From: Paraspadella gotoi
Lineage: Eukaryota > Chaetognatha
DNA: 64,000 nucleotides
Assembly (NCBI GenBank): GCA_051294375.1
Contig: CM119269.1
Span: 17,594,265-17,658,264, forward strand
Direction of reading: 5' to 3'
The notes under the pieces are model-generated. The model was not told the DNA's origin. It saw only the letters and a list, made by a program, of their open reading frames with translations, and searched no databases. The position numbers and the translations under genes were made by a program. Positions within the stretch are counted from its first letter, which is position 1, and each line of letters starts with the position of its first letter. Shown piece after piece: positions 49,306 through 62,102 of the stretch.

Positions 49306-49896
49306 AAGAAAAAAAGTAAAAATTTGACAAAAATTTGTAATTCGCCTAAAAAAATTGCCCATACTTACAAACAAATTTTCACCGATAGTCCATACTTAAC
49401 AAATTTACACTGATAGCTATATAACTTAATTTTTCATACAGAAATTTCTCAACATTTAAATTATAAAAATGGTTCCATCTTCGCCTAAAGTCGAAAGAAG
49501 AACGTCGTCAAAAGGTATTACACAAAAATTGTTAAATGAGTCACGTTGCGACTATTGCTGCAACATCTTATTTGCAGCAACCGCAAAGAAGGGAACGACG
49601 TCGAACCGAAACTCTGCGGCGTCCAGGGCGAAAGGAGGACCGGGAATGTGGAGATTCTATTCCGGTGATGAAACGTGAACAAAATATAAGTATTAATATT
49701 ATCTCTCTTCCTCATTTAAAGACTTTGACATCTCGTCCGTTACAGAGGACTCTCCTGGTCTAAGGGTAGGTCCCGTTCCCGCCCTCGTCACTTCGCTTCT
49801 CTTCATCGCCTCCGTTTTCCTCTTGCACATTTGGGGAAAGTTCGCTAAATCTTGATCTCCAAATCTCCAAATCTAAATCCTTCGCTCGTAATAAAA

Positions 49897-49902
49897 TTTA
49901 TT
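49897..49902 (-). terminator. Candidate poly(A) signal for the ABCC gene
   Basis: AATAAA on the minus strand about 310 bases past the ABCC stop codon at 50,212. This AT-rich DNA contains many such hexamers, so the assignment is weak. Confidence 0.3.
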
Positions 49903-50211
49903 GTACAGAAGAAGTTACATTTTTGTTGTTATTTATCGATTGAAAAAGAAGAATGATGCTGTCAGTGTAAATGTTTATCGTCGACAAATTTTGCTCTCGT
50001 TAAAATGTTGCAATCAAAATTTTATATCATTGTAAATATAATTGAAACGCTTTGTTGTTAGATAACGGTTAGAATTTCATGTTTATGTTTGGGAAAGTTT
50101 GGAGGCAAGCATAAATTTAAAACTTTAAATCTTTAACTTTAAGTCAGTGAAAATTATTAAATACTAAATACATTTTAAAAGTGAAAACAACAAAGAAAAA
50201 ACAACTTAAAA

Positions 50212-53200
50212 TTAAATTAGGCCAGATTCTTTCGTCAAATTATATAGCATACTTGTCTTATCCTTCAAAAGAATTTTCGGACTATTGTATTCCTTTATGA
50301 CTCCTTTATCCAAGACCAGTATTTTATCATAGTCTAGAACAGTATTAATTCTGTGAGCTATGGTAAGAACAGTGCAATGTTTATATTCTCTTCTTATGGT
50401 CGCCTGAATCAACTCATCAGTTTGAAAATCAACTGAGGCTGTGGCTTCGTCCAAAACTAGTATTTTCGACTTTCTTAACAACGCTCTGGCCAGACAAAGT
50501 AGCTGTTGCTGACCTCCAGAAAGATTTTTACCATATTCTGTGCACATGTAGTTCAGTCCTTTCGGCAAATCGGAAACAAACTTTTTGAGGTGGGCCATCT
50601 CGAGAGCTTTCCAAATTGAAGCATCGTCGTAACTTTCGAAAGGATCTAAATTCTGACGCAATGTGCCAGAGAAGATTACTGCGTCCTGTGGAATGATGGA
50701 AAGGCTCGAGCGAAGGTTCAAAAGTCCCATTTGGGCGATGTGACGCGAGTCAATTTCGATCTTTCCTCCCGAAGCTTCGACAATTCGAAACAAGGCCATC
50801 GTTATAGTAGATTTCCCGGCGCCGGTTCTTCCCACGATGCCGACTTTTTCCCCGGAATCGACGCTGAAAGTTAATTCGTTTAAAATATTGTCCTGATTTT
50901 CGCGGTATCTCGTGCTGTAGTTGAGTACGTCCAAACGGCCGAAAGGGATTTGATTTTCTCTTGTCGTTTCCAAACTTCCTCTTTCGCCCTCCTCCTTAAA
51001 CGAAGAATATTCACTCAGGCGTTCCACGGAGACCAAATCCTGTTCCAGTTGCGCCGCGCATCGAATCGCGCAGCCCAAGTTATTGCAGACGTCGAACGCG
51101 TATGTCAAGGAAACGCCGATAATTCCCGTGGTCGTGTCGCTGCCGAGGACGGATAAAAATCCACAAAAGAACAACACCAGCGACGACGTGAGGGAGATAA
51201 AAAAAGAGAGCCATACGTTCGAAGTGAGAAAACTAAACTGCGTTTTGCCGTACTCGTCCAAAACGAGATGCCACTCGGCCAAAAAAATCTCGCTCTTTTC
51301 GAAAAGCGCGAATGGTCACCAAACCCATTTCGGTCTCAGAAAAGTGGGACAGAACGAGGGACATGGAAGAGGATTTCAATCTTCTCAATTGCCTCGACGT
51401 TGGAATGTAGAGTTTTTTGAGACAATAAAAAAACGAGAGGAGGACGGGAACCAAAGTTAAAATCCAGGGTTGAATGAAGCAGATGACAGCGATGAGTAAA
51501 ATGACAAAGATGACCGATTCGAAAAGATGCAGGAGGGAATAATTGATGCGACAATCGACGGCGTCGATGTCTGCGGAAAAGCGATTTATAATTCTTCCCA
51601 GAGGGGTCGTTTCGAAGAACGACATGGGGTATCGCATGATTTGCGTGGAAAGACGTTCGTGAAAAAAATGCGAAGACCGTGCGGTTCCGACGTAGACGGA
51701 AATTCTTATCCCGACAGCGAATACGCACGCGAGTAAGGAAAAAGTGTTATAAATAACCACATTATAGTGAGTTTTAGTGAACTTACCGTCAATTGTATAA
51801 TTGAAAAGAATGGTGGTGTTAGTTTCGTCGATCTCTTTATGATGTTTAATTTCGTCTGTCCATTTTGCGAGCCAAATTCCAATAAATATTTCGAACAATT
51901 GTCCGAGAAAAATGGCGAGGATGCCACCAAAGAAAACTGTCAAGCCCAGCGCTTTTATGTAGCACCAGTACACTGAAAACTCCACCGCTCCGGATTTATT
52001 TTCTTCTTTTCCAATTAGTTTTTCATTTTTATTCTTATTTTCTTTTTTATTTTCTATGATGTCGCCGCGTGATTCCGCAGAACTCCGATCGGATGCTAAA
52101 AATTTGGCCGCGAGGGCTGAAAAATAACCATTTGATCGGATGAGTGTTTGATAATCACCGAATTCGGAAATAGTTCCCTCATTGAGACAAATAATCTTAT
52201 CCACTTGAGACGCGCACGTTATATTGCTCGACACAAAAAGTCTCGTCTTGTTCTTCAGTAACCCGGAGGGGCCAATAACCTTATCAAAAACGTGACGACC
52301 GACTTGGGCATCCACGGCCGATAATGGATTATCTAAAAGGTAGAGGGCGGCACCTTCATAGACCGCTCTCGCAAGCGCCAAACGCAACTTTTGACCTCCA
52401 GAAAGGTTCACACCTTTTTCGCCGATTTCAGTTTCATCGCCTGCAGGCAGAACCTTCAAGTCGGGCAGAAGAGCGCAGGCTTCGAGGACAGTTTCATACC
52501 GGGTCTGATCAAAGGTGTTTCCGAAAAGGATGTTATTGCGTAAAGTGTCATTTTGAATCCATGGTTTTTCTCCCACGAAAGCAACGCTTTTGGTTCGGTA
52601 AACATTTCCGCTCATTCGTTCAGTTTCTCCCAAAATGGACATTAGCAACGAAGTCTTACCCGTCCCTACCTGACCCAGGATTATTGCGCATTGACCTACC
52701 TTCAGATCTAAGTTGATAGATTTTAACGTAGGCTCGAGACTTGAATCCCACCTAAAAGAGCAATCGATCATCTGTAGATCGTAACCCTTTGTCAATGGTT
52801 CCTTCACATATACACAAATTTCCTCCCGTCTCATAAACTCGTTTATTCTGCAGCCGGCCACCCAGAGTTGAACGCTTTGTTCGACGCAGTCCGGCAGCCA
52901 CAACAAACGACCCTTCAAGTTCGAGAAAAGTCCCAAAGAAACGAAAACGATTTCTGGGGTGAGAGTTTTTCCAGAAATCAACGCGAAAACGGAAATGGCG
53001 ATCGCTTGGACGAGTATAGCGGATAGCCGAGTGGTAAAGCTATTCAATATGTTAAACCTCATTACTTTTTTTCTCGTGTCAATCTCCGTTTTTCTCACGG
53101 TTCTAATCCTCTCCAAAAACGCTTCCTCCCACGCGTAAAGTTTCAAAATCTTAATTTGGTTAAGGATTTCGTGAATCATTTTAACTCGCGAGTCTTTGAT

Positions 53201-55104
53201 TTTCATGTAATCCCTCTGGGAAGCTTTTTGCTTTCTCGTGATCGAAGCGATTGTTGGAACCAATACAGTCAAAAGAGCCAATCCCGCGAGAAACGATGGA
53301 CCCAGTTGTTGCCACAAAAGGTAAATATATATAATCAGTTGGACTGGGATAAGCAATCCTTCCAACAAGAAGACAAGCGTTTGAAACTTGGTAGCGTCTT
53401 GGCCGATGAGATTCACCATTTCGCCCAAACTTGATTTCTCGCGCGACTTCACGGACAATCGCAGGCTCTTCGAGTACACGGCGTTTTTCAGCATTCGATC
53501 TATTTTGAGTCCCAGGAAATTTCTGCACCAGAGACGGAAGACGAAAACGAAAGACTCGGTGAAATTGCAAACGCACAGGGTAACCACGTAAAATATTCCT
53601 TTCCAAACCCATTCTTGGTAAGTCATGGTAAGTCTTGGTAAGTCTTGGTCGTGACGGACCTTTGGTCGAAATGCTTCAACAAAATTCCCAACACCAGCGG
53701 CTTAAAGATCTCCAAAGCGAGCCGAACCCCATGAAGTATCAACATCCAAAAGATGCTCCATTTGTAGCAGCGAAGAGCAGTCAAAGTGGCCGAATTGCTG
53801 CGGAATGCCCGCCTGATTTTTTTGGATCCAATGGAATCGAGGGATTGTTTCCTTTAGTTTGGTTTTCCGTCTTAGACGATACGGTCGGCTCGTTGGTAAA
53901 GTTGCACGCCGTTTGGCGTCGAACGCGTCCGCCAAATGTCGGCTGCTGCAATCCGGTGGGATCTCGTCCAGGTCTTCCTGGACGAGATCCTTTTTCAACC
54001 CGCGAAGCAGAAGCGGCGCGATCCAGGCGAAGACCAGGCGCGACGCAGTGCTCGCCTGAATCGGATCAATAAGACACTTTATGGTCCGTCTATCTATTTT
54101 TAATTTATCTTACTGTTTTTGAAAAAAATTAAGAAATTGAACACTACCAAATCGTTTAGCGGATACATGAGATAATCTTAGTTTAGTTTGCATCAGTCAT
54201 ATCAGTCATACTCAAATCTACGAAACATATGCTTAATGTAAAATCTGAATGTACCTTATCGAACGGCGAATTGGATCGCGCAACCGAAAGATGAAAACAA
54301 TTGAGCATCAGCATCGAGATGGAGGCCGCGAAAATGACAGCCGCGCAGACGACGAACTGTCGATCCACCGCTTCTTGATCCAGCGACTGCAGCAGCACCA
54401 CCGACTGCAGCGAAGACATCAAAGTCCAGAAGAAGAACAGCAAGAGCCCCAGCGGGAAGGAAGAGTCGGCGGCCTCAGCGAAGGCGATACCCCAGGCTAG
54501 GGCTGTCGAGACGATCAGCGAGATTGGAGCCGCGAAGGCACGGAGCGGAGGGTCGCCGTGAGCGAATCTAAGGTGAAGCGAAAGCAAGATGGCGGCGGCG
54601 ACGACGACGGCGACGGTGAAGGAGAATTTGATCGTTAACCAGAATTTAACCCGGAATGGGAAGGATCGCCAAAGGTGGAGACGGGGCGGCCGGCGCGTCC
54701 AACTGATAATTCAATAATTTCAATAATTAAATAATTCAATAATTCAAATAACCCGATTAATATTATGATATAACGATGATGAAAAGAATCACCATGCTTA
54801 TTTTAACTCACATCTTCCACGACGCAGCGCGCCAAAAAGAGGAAGCTGCAGGGATGAAAGTCGGAACCGAGTGAAGGAAGCAGAAAGACAGACGCCGGCG
54901 ACGCAGTATTCCGCTGACGTCCCAGTCCCATAAAACATCGCCGCCGCAAAGAAGCGGGAAATAGATGGCGTCGAAACTAGAGGCGTCGGCGGTAAAGTTG
55001 GTGGCGTTTATGGCAGCGCTGGTTAACGTTGGCGGGTTTCGTAACGGCGTCGTTTTAAGGTGAATCGTGTTGTGACCAACGACCGGGTTTGTGGCAGTAG
55101 CCAT
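50212..55104 (-). CDS. ABCC: ABCC/MRP-type full ABC transporter (TMD0-TMD1-NBD1-TMD2-NBD2), frame-broken
   Basis: Exons: 54,812-55,104 (ATG at 55,104), 54,255-54,702 and 50,212-54,076. About 1,530 residues, the usual MRP1-type length, with an N-terminal TMD0 (GGDVLWDWDVSG, then helices such as FTVAVVVAAAILLSL and LGLLLFFFWTL). The L0 region has LLLRGLKKDLVQEDL. NBD1 has Walker A GQVGTGKTS, signature LSGGQ and Walker B LYLLDNPLSAVD. NBD2 has GRTGAGKST, LSGGQQQLLCLARALL and ILVLDEATASVD. It would export amphipathic anions or conjugates at a membrane; the substrate is not predictable. Frame breaks: an A7 run at 51,281-51,287 (one base too many, inside TMD2), a 10-bp repeat at 53,615-53,649, and one or two indels at 53,795-53,930 including an A/T homopolymer. 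Most of the coding region is a single exon. A candidate poly(A) signal lies at 49,897-49,902. I read the breaks as consensus errors; a recent pseudogene is possible. Confidence 0.85.
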
Positions 55105-56467
55105 TTCGTTCGTTAAATGATCGTCAAGTGATAATCTTTATCTCCATTCTTGAAAAATGAAGTTTCATTGGGTAAGGTAGAATTTAGAAAGCGGAAAAAA
55201 ACCAAAACCTGTTTTTCAGGTTCACCGACTGAAAGCTCACGAAAAAAGAGTTGACGTTCTAAAATCAAATGAAAGAATTAGAGACCAAAAAAAAAATATG
55301 ATGTTAAACTATTGAACGTACCTGTAAAACCGGTTACATAATGAGTTTGAATAAGAGACGCTCAGTCATAGACCGGGTTCGCTACCAATCAATTTCCCGT
55401 TTTTACGTTTTATTGGTAGCGGTAGCCGACCAATTCAAATTTTAATGGGAACAGCATTAAACTAATCATTATTGCTATAATTATTGTATTAAAATAATTT
55501 TTTTGCAAAAATGTTCCGAACCATGAGTATTGCTATATAATGTCAAAATTTTTTTTGATATTTTATGTTTTTTTAATTGATTCTGGCTTAAATAGTTAAG
55601 CAAAAAATATAATTCCAACTTTTTAAAATTTTCATGTTTTATTACTAAAAATTAGTTTTTCCCAATTTTGTCCTACTTATCATCAAAATATTTAAAAAAG
55701 AATTAAACTTTGTGTAGACAACTTTTTATAAGCCATCTGAATCTGCTTTTAAAAATACAAAATTTAAAAAAAAAATTCCTATCTATAAATAAATATTAAA
55801 AAATGAATTACTAATGCTTCTAGCCATTTTAGAAAATTTTGGTCCATTGGAAGTTTTCTCAGAAATGTATGAAGTTTCATTTGGAAAGGTTCCCAAATCA
55901 AACTTTTGACCCACCCCATTGACAAAGTTTGGTTCTATTATTGGGTTTGTTTTCAAATAATTTTACGGGTGCTTTCGTTTGCTTGTCTTCTGCTTTCTTT
56001 TTACTTTCTAAACTTTTTTCTAACCACCTGAGTGATAATTGTCTTCGCTACTACTATTAGGGAAGTCGCATCGTCCGGTTTGTTGCAACTGACATATTTA
56101 ATTATAGCGCAGAGTATAAATGCTATGTAGTATAGTATACTACATGAATTATCCGTTTAATACACTTATCACTGATTGTCACTAACGTAACCAAATAAAA
56201 AATGTAAGGTATTCGACTATTATAGAAGCAATTTTAAAATTAATGCCTTGTAAAAATCTCTAGTGGCGACACAAACAAAAAAAAAGAAAATGAAAAAAAA
56301 AGAAAGCAAAGAATTGTATTTGTAATCTGAGCTGCGACTTCTCCTTCGTTTACTTCGCGGATTCTCTTCTTTCCTACTTTAATCTCAATTCTTCTCCTTC
56401 TTGTTCACGAAAAGGAAATAGTTCTCTCTCACTCTCTGTCTGTCCTTTCTTTCTTTCTTTCTTTCTT

Positions 56468-56477
56468 NNNNNNNNNN
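56468..56477. other. Assembly gap (10 N)
   Basis: Ten N inside a (CTTT)n tract. The length differs from the other two gaps, so it probably came from a different processing step. Confidence 0.98.
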
Positions 56478-56778
56478 TTTCTTTCTTTCTTTTTCTCTCT
56501 CTCTCACCTTTTTCTCTTACGATCTATATTTCTTTTTCTTTTTTCACTATCAAAAGTGACCAACTCTTTACAGATTTTTAAATCAAAATATCCTTTTTTT
56601 AGTGGATCATTCTACCTTTGTTCGTTCCCTTTTTTCCATTTTTCATTTTCCCTTCTCTCGCTAAAATTCCATTTCTCACAAGATTCACAGTGGGTACCTG
56701 ATCTTTTTGTCATCTAAATGTTTAAAACGGTTTTCAATGCAAAAACGTCGGGGTCCTATTCTTTGCTTTAGTACTTAT

Positions 56779-56821
<43 letters not shown>

Positions 56822-57100
56822 TTCAATCTCGTCTGGGAATAGAAAAAACTACTTATCTTAGTACTGTTTGACAAAGCCGGCTTAAGCGGTGGTCCTGTTT
56901 TCAGACATGTTTCCTCAATAAAGGTTCACCCATATCAAAAACCAGAGCCGTCCGGCCCCAACGCCTTTCCTTGCCTGCATGTCGCGTATAGGGCCTGCCT
57001 GCGCATGCCCAGTTCGTAAAACGACATGCCCGGAATAGATCTCCTCGAAACTCCAAGTTCAGTGACACCCTAAGTTAAATTAAAATTAAGTGTAATTTCT

Positions 57101-57226
<126 letters not shown>

Positions 57227-57606
57227 TGAATAACAAAACGACATGAAAAAATGAGAATGTCTAACTAAGTTATATTTTGATGAATTCATATTTTAAAAAA
57301 GTCCAGAGCCCAAGTTGGAAAATCGATACTCGACAGTTTAAGAATAACAAATAAACTTTTTTAAATGCGACAAGCAAAGGTTTCGACTATAAGTTATAAA
57401 AAAAATTTAAAGCGAATTCGTCAACAAAGAAATGAAAACGATTTCATTTTCGTCGTCATTGCCACAACATAGGCTCGTCTAGAGGAAGAGCTGAGAGAGG
57501 AGTCGAGGAGAGAGAGAGAGAGGAAGAAGAGAGAGAGAGAGAGAGAGAGAGAAGAAGAGATGGTGAGGAACGAAACAAACGAGAGGAAACAGAAGAGACA
57601 GAGAGA

Positions 57607-57800
57607 TTGAAATTCGAAACGAAGATTGGAAAATACTTCATCGTCAAAAACGTTTCGGGGCGCGACTCGGGGGGGAGTGGTGAACGATGCCGATGGCGGG
57701 CCGGCGAGGCGCGGCGCGGCCGGCGGCGGCGGCGGCGCCGACGGAGGGGCTTTGTTCGCCGACGCCGCCTCCCTCTTCCATCAACTCGGACATTTTCTCT
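57607..57800 (+). other. CpG-rich block, candidate promoter or 5' exon
   Basis: A GC/CpG-rich stretch (GGCGCGGCGCGGCCGGCGGCGG) in AT-rich surroundings, followed by a pyrimidine tract. Plus-strand frames from ATGs at 57,626 and 57,687 are open through it (…ADAASLFHQLGHF; …RPAAAAAPTEGLCS) but match no family I know. Confidence 0.25.
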
Positions 57801-57819
57801 CGCTCCTTCATCTCACTCG

Positions 57820-58020
57820 TTTCCTTTCTCTTTCTCTTTCTCTTTCCTTTTTTCTCTTTTTTTCCCTTTTTTCTCTTTTTATTTTCTCTTTCTCTTTCTC
57901 TTTTTCTCTTTTTCTTTATTTTTTCTCTTTTTCTCTTTTCTTTTCTCTTTTTCTTTTTTCTTTTCTCTTCCTCTTTCCTCTTTCTCTTCCTTCCTCTTTC
58001 TCTTTCCTTCCTCTTTCTGC
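57820..58020. repeat. Polypyrimidine tract
   Basis: Two hundred bases of almost only C and T (CTCTTT-like), downstream of the CpG-rich block. Confidence 0.9.
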
Positions 58021-58425
58021 TCCAACCTCGTCATTCCCTCCCCGCAGCTTTTCATTTGTCTTCGATCACGTGACGCGTTGCCCGTCCCAGTGACTCGATC
58101 TGAGTCGTACAGAAAACTCTCCATCGTAGGCGAGTGGGCGTGGAGGAAACGCTTCCCCGCATTGCCAACACTTCAGACAGAGCAGTGAAAGCTTCACTCG
58201 TTCTGTGAACGATGGGCCGCGTTGTGATTTGAATTTAATCAAAAATATAACTCGTTCCGCTGCAGATACACAGCATTTTTGAGCCATATGCCGTGATCCC
58301 AATAAATTCTAACTTGGTATTGCAACCCATTTACACCCGGTATGTGTCTCGGAGTTCACGCGGCTTTTCCTCTCGGTTCGAAAACCAACGAAAAATCACT
58401 TCACGTTATCATCATTCACTGTCAC

Positions 58426-58620
58426 CCACCCAAGACGCTCCCACTCTCTAACCCACCCGAGACCCTTCCACCCACTCTCCCACCCAAGACGTTCCCACTC
58501 GTTAACCCACCCAGGACCCTTCCACCAATTAACCCACCCAGGCTGCTCCCACCCGTTCACCCAACCAAGACGCTCCCACTCTCTAACCCACCCAAGACGC
58601 TTCCTCCCACTAGCCCGCCC
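58426..58620 (+). repeat. 27-bp minisatellite (proline-rich reading frame)
   Basis: About seven units of a 27-bp motif beginning CCACCCAAGACGCTCCCACT. In frame it reads (PPKTLPLSN)n on the plus strand and stays open from about 58,342 to 58,947. Nothing else in that frame resembles a gene apart from a hydrophobic stretch after the repeat, so it is listed as a repeat. Confidence 0.8.
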
Positions 58621-60329
58621 ACCTCGACGTCAACGCCCTCCACCCACGAACTATCACTTCTTCTCTCCGCCCTCTTCCTCTTCTTCTTCCTCATCCCCGG
58701 ATTTTCCGCTCAACCCGCACCTCACCTCGCCTTACCTCCTCTCCAGCCCCAACTCTTTACTCTTTCCTTATTTTTTTTTTATTTTTTGCCGCATTTTTCC
58801 CTTCGCATCTCGCGGTGGTTCCAAAAAGGTTCGGGTGACCCGGCGTGGGCGGGCACAACGCCGGTTCGAATCCGGGCTTCGGGTCTAGACTGTGGACTTA
58901 ACCGGGTTAAACTGACTCTAATTGGTCGAGGCGTTTTAATTGGTTAATTGATACAGATTACAGAATACCGAGCCTGAGGAAAAATTGATTTATATCTGCG
59001 TGCTAGTTGCGAGCAAGGAGTACTCGAGAATAGGATATCATCCCGTCGCTTAAAAAAAGAAATGTTCAACTGCCACACGGTTTGGCCAGAGAATCTGCGC
59101 AACCCAGCCGGCCCATCCCTTTCCCAAACCGGGGAGAGAGTGACCCGAAATTACGACGTGCCATGATTGAAGGGAAAAGGCGGAGCTCAAATATTTTTCT
59201 AACTCTCTCTCCCTGCGACTGTCTCTGTCTCAAAAATGCGTTTCGGGTTTCATCCGGCGGTCGGAGCAGCGATAATAACTTTTCCGATGACGACGACGAC
59301 GACGACGACGATGACGACGACGACGACAACTAAATTATTATTCCTTGGGTGACTAAAACCGTGTCACTATTATCACCGGCGCCTTCCCCCGCCCCCCCCA
59401 TACTCAATCTACCGACCCTGACGCTAATGTCTCCGATCGGAAGGGAAATCGAATTATCAGTCATTTGCCATGGGAATGCCGCTCTCTTCTCTTCACGCTG
59501 TCTCTATCTCATATTTCACTCTATTCCTCTCTCCTCTCTGTCGATGGGGAGATGAGGTTGAGATAGCTGAAGTCTTTGCGGGTCAAAGGTCGCGACTCCG
59601 ACTGAGAAATTTGTTTTTTTCGTTGTCGTCGTTGTTGTCGTTGTCGTTCCTGCCCCTCCCATTTTTATATGAACGAGACTTTTTTATCTATTGATCATTC
59701 ATTCAAACTCTCAATTCTCATCGTTTTTAAATAATGAGCCCCAAACTTCCTAAAGGGTAATAGCTAAAATTCAAAAGCAAAGTCCGCCACGCATCGTACT
59801 TTCCTTCTTTTATAGAATATTATTGGCAAGACCAGCGTTTCGAACCTACTGTGAATTTAGTTTTTCTTTGCCAAGACAATATCCCCGAGAAAAAAAAAAA
59901 AGTTTCACGAAAAAACCAATTGTGGAATGTTCTAGAATGTTCGTCCACACAATCTCCAATTATCAAAAATTTGTTTGTATATAGTAGTTTTCTCGCCTTT
60001 CTAGATTTTCCAGTTTTTCTCTCGCTACATCATTAATTCTCTCGTTTCCGGCTCAACTAATTTCTCCCTGATGAGGAGGAGCCTTCGCGCAAACGAGTCG
60101 ATTCGATTCGAACCAGAGAATTGTACAACTCATGGTCTTCGGCCAGGACCAAAGAATGAAAAAGTAAATTGCCGAAATTAAAACAAAAAATTAAAGAAAA
60201 ATCTTGAATGGAAATGTACAGAAAATATGAAAATAAAAATGAAAGAAAATATAGGAACTAAACAATATTTTTAACGAAATAAGAAAAAACCGTAATGAAA
60301 TCCGAAAAGAGTACCTACGCGAGCCACAG

Positions 60330-60495
60330 AGAAAGACGAAAACAAAGACGAAGAGCAGAGACGAAGACAAGGACGAAGAACAAAGAGGAAGACGAGGGCC
60401 AAGCGGAGACGAAGAGAAGACAGGCGAAAGACGAAGACGAAGGGAAGACGAAGAAGAAGACAAGGACCAAGACGAAGGACGAAGGCGAAGACTGA
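60330..60495. repeat. Degenerate GACGAA hexamer repeat
   Basis: Purine-rich variants of GACGAAGACAAG over ~165 bases. Frames read Lys/Glu/Asp/Arg low complexity. Confidence 0.75.
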
Positions 60496-60954
60496 CATGA
60501 AAACGAGGCTTGAATGGAGAAACAATTGTTTCTTTTCTTCTCCCCACAGAGGATTTAGGGCGATGTAAAGAGGTTCGTGCCGCGATTCCGACAGGATGCT
60601 AACCCGATTCTAACCCGATCAACCTGTTTATAATCCTAAAGAAAAGTCATAACAATAGTAAAAGCAAAAAATAATAAAAAACAATAACAAATACAATGTA
60701 TTGAAGTGAGGTAAACCTGAAACCGAGTCAAGGTCGGTGAACTTGATCGTCGGATGTCGTTGTTGTCGCGTCGTTTGTCTTCGTTGTTATCATCGTTGCT
60801 TGTATGCTAACAAAGAAAAATTCTAATTACTTGAGGTTAGATATATTTTCGTCTTTTGTCAAAGTTATGCCTAATCGGAATTAAAAAAAAATTCAATCTT
60901 GTGAATTTTTCTCTCAGTTAATGAAATTTTTTTATCTTCTTTCTTCTTTCTTTT

Positions 60955-61060
60955 TTATTTCTTTCTTTCTTTCTTTCTTTCTTCTTTCTTTCTTTCTTCT
61001 TTTTCTTTTCTTTCTTTCTTTCCTTTTTTCTTTCTTTCTTTCTTTCTTTCTTTCTCTTTA
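60955..61060. repeat. (CTTT)n microsatellite
   Basis: Interrupted CTTT repeats. Confidence 0.95.
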
Positions 61061-62046
61061 GCAAAGAATCCCCCGAACGCGGGAGGCTACATTGCGATAA
61101 AATCTCTACTAGAAGCTCTCCGTGAGAGGAATGGTAAAAAGGAGTGGAGGATAGGATGAAGGAGAGGAGTGAGGATGAAGGAGAGAATGAAGAAGAGGAG
61201 TGATGAAAGGGATCGAAAGAGAAGGTGTGTCGAGATGCGGAGTGCCGGGGCAAAGGAGAATGAAGAAGAGTGAATGAGTGAATTATTCTACAGGGAAGAG
61301 ATCAAGGAAGGTGAAGACACGCGAGTCACTGACAATGCACAGACAGATCGAGTTTCACTGCCTCGTTCACTCACTGTTTTTAATAGAACAGTGATAATGT
61401 TGGAGAAATATGTTATGCAACAGCATAATGGAGAAAAAAGAGGCAAAATAAAAACTAAATGGCTTAATGGAATTTACAAAGAACAGGAAAACAACTCAGC
61501 GAATGCTTTAGGTTACCTCGAACTCGAGAAAAAAAACGACGCGGAAGCACGTCTTCGTGGTGCAGGGGATAGTTGAGGAAAAGAGGAGAGAAGAAAAACT
61601 TCGGTTCGGAGGTCCGAGGTGAGAGAAGTTGTAGAGGCGCTCCACCGGAAGCAAGAAGGGGAGAGAAGGGAGAGTCGAGAAACAAAGGGCCATTGGGCCG
61701 AGCGGGCCGTCTGGGGCGCGGAGCCCGCTCGGCCGCGTGGTTGGCGGGCGCGAGAAGCTCGCCGAATTTCCTCGCCCGAAATTCTCGCCCGCCGGGAGAA
61801 GCACACTTTTCTTCGATGTGAAGAAAATCGCTACATCGAAGATCGAGATTCGGAAAGGGAGAATAGGGAAGAGGGAAATCCGACTGCATTTTGTGTAATG
61901 TAGTGGAACTGCATTACGTGGAACAAAATGGAACATCGGTTTGGTTCTTTTTATGTTATGGCAGTACTACTGTAACGCGAAAAATTCGACAACATGATTC
62001 CTTCTAACCAGCTACTACCTTGCTACCGAACCCGGCTCAAATTAAC

Positions 62047-62102
<56 letters not shown>

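Noticed and set aside
49469-49678. Plus-strand frame with two close cysteines (CDYCCNIL)
   Set aside because: Short, with no second cysteine/histidine pair and no supporting context; it is in the region just after the gap-flanking duplicate.
54183-54250. Coding extension of the ABCC second exon beyond 54,255
   Set aside because: A GTACAT donor at 54,254 joins the next exon in phase at 54,076, and the extension reads on without MRP similarity.
59082-59333. Frame ending in a poly-Asp run
   Set aside because: Arises from GAC triplet repeats; the upstream part has no recognisable domain.
61274-61576. Plus-strand 100-residue frame
   Set aside because: Hydrophilic composition without known motif or splice context; cannot be supported as a gene.
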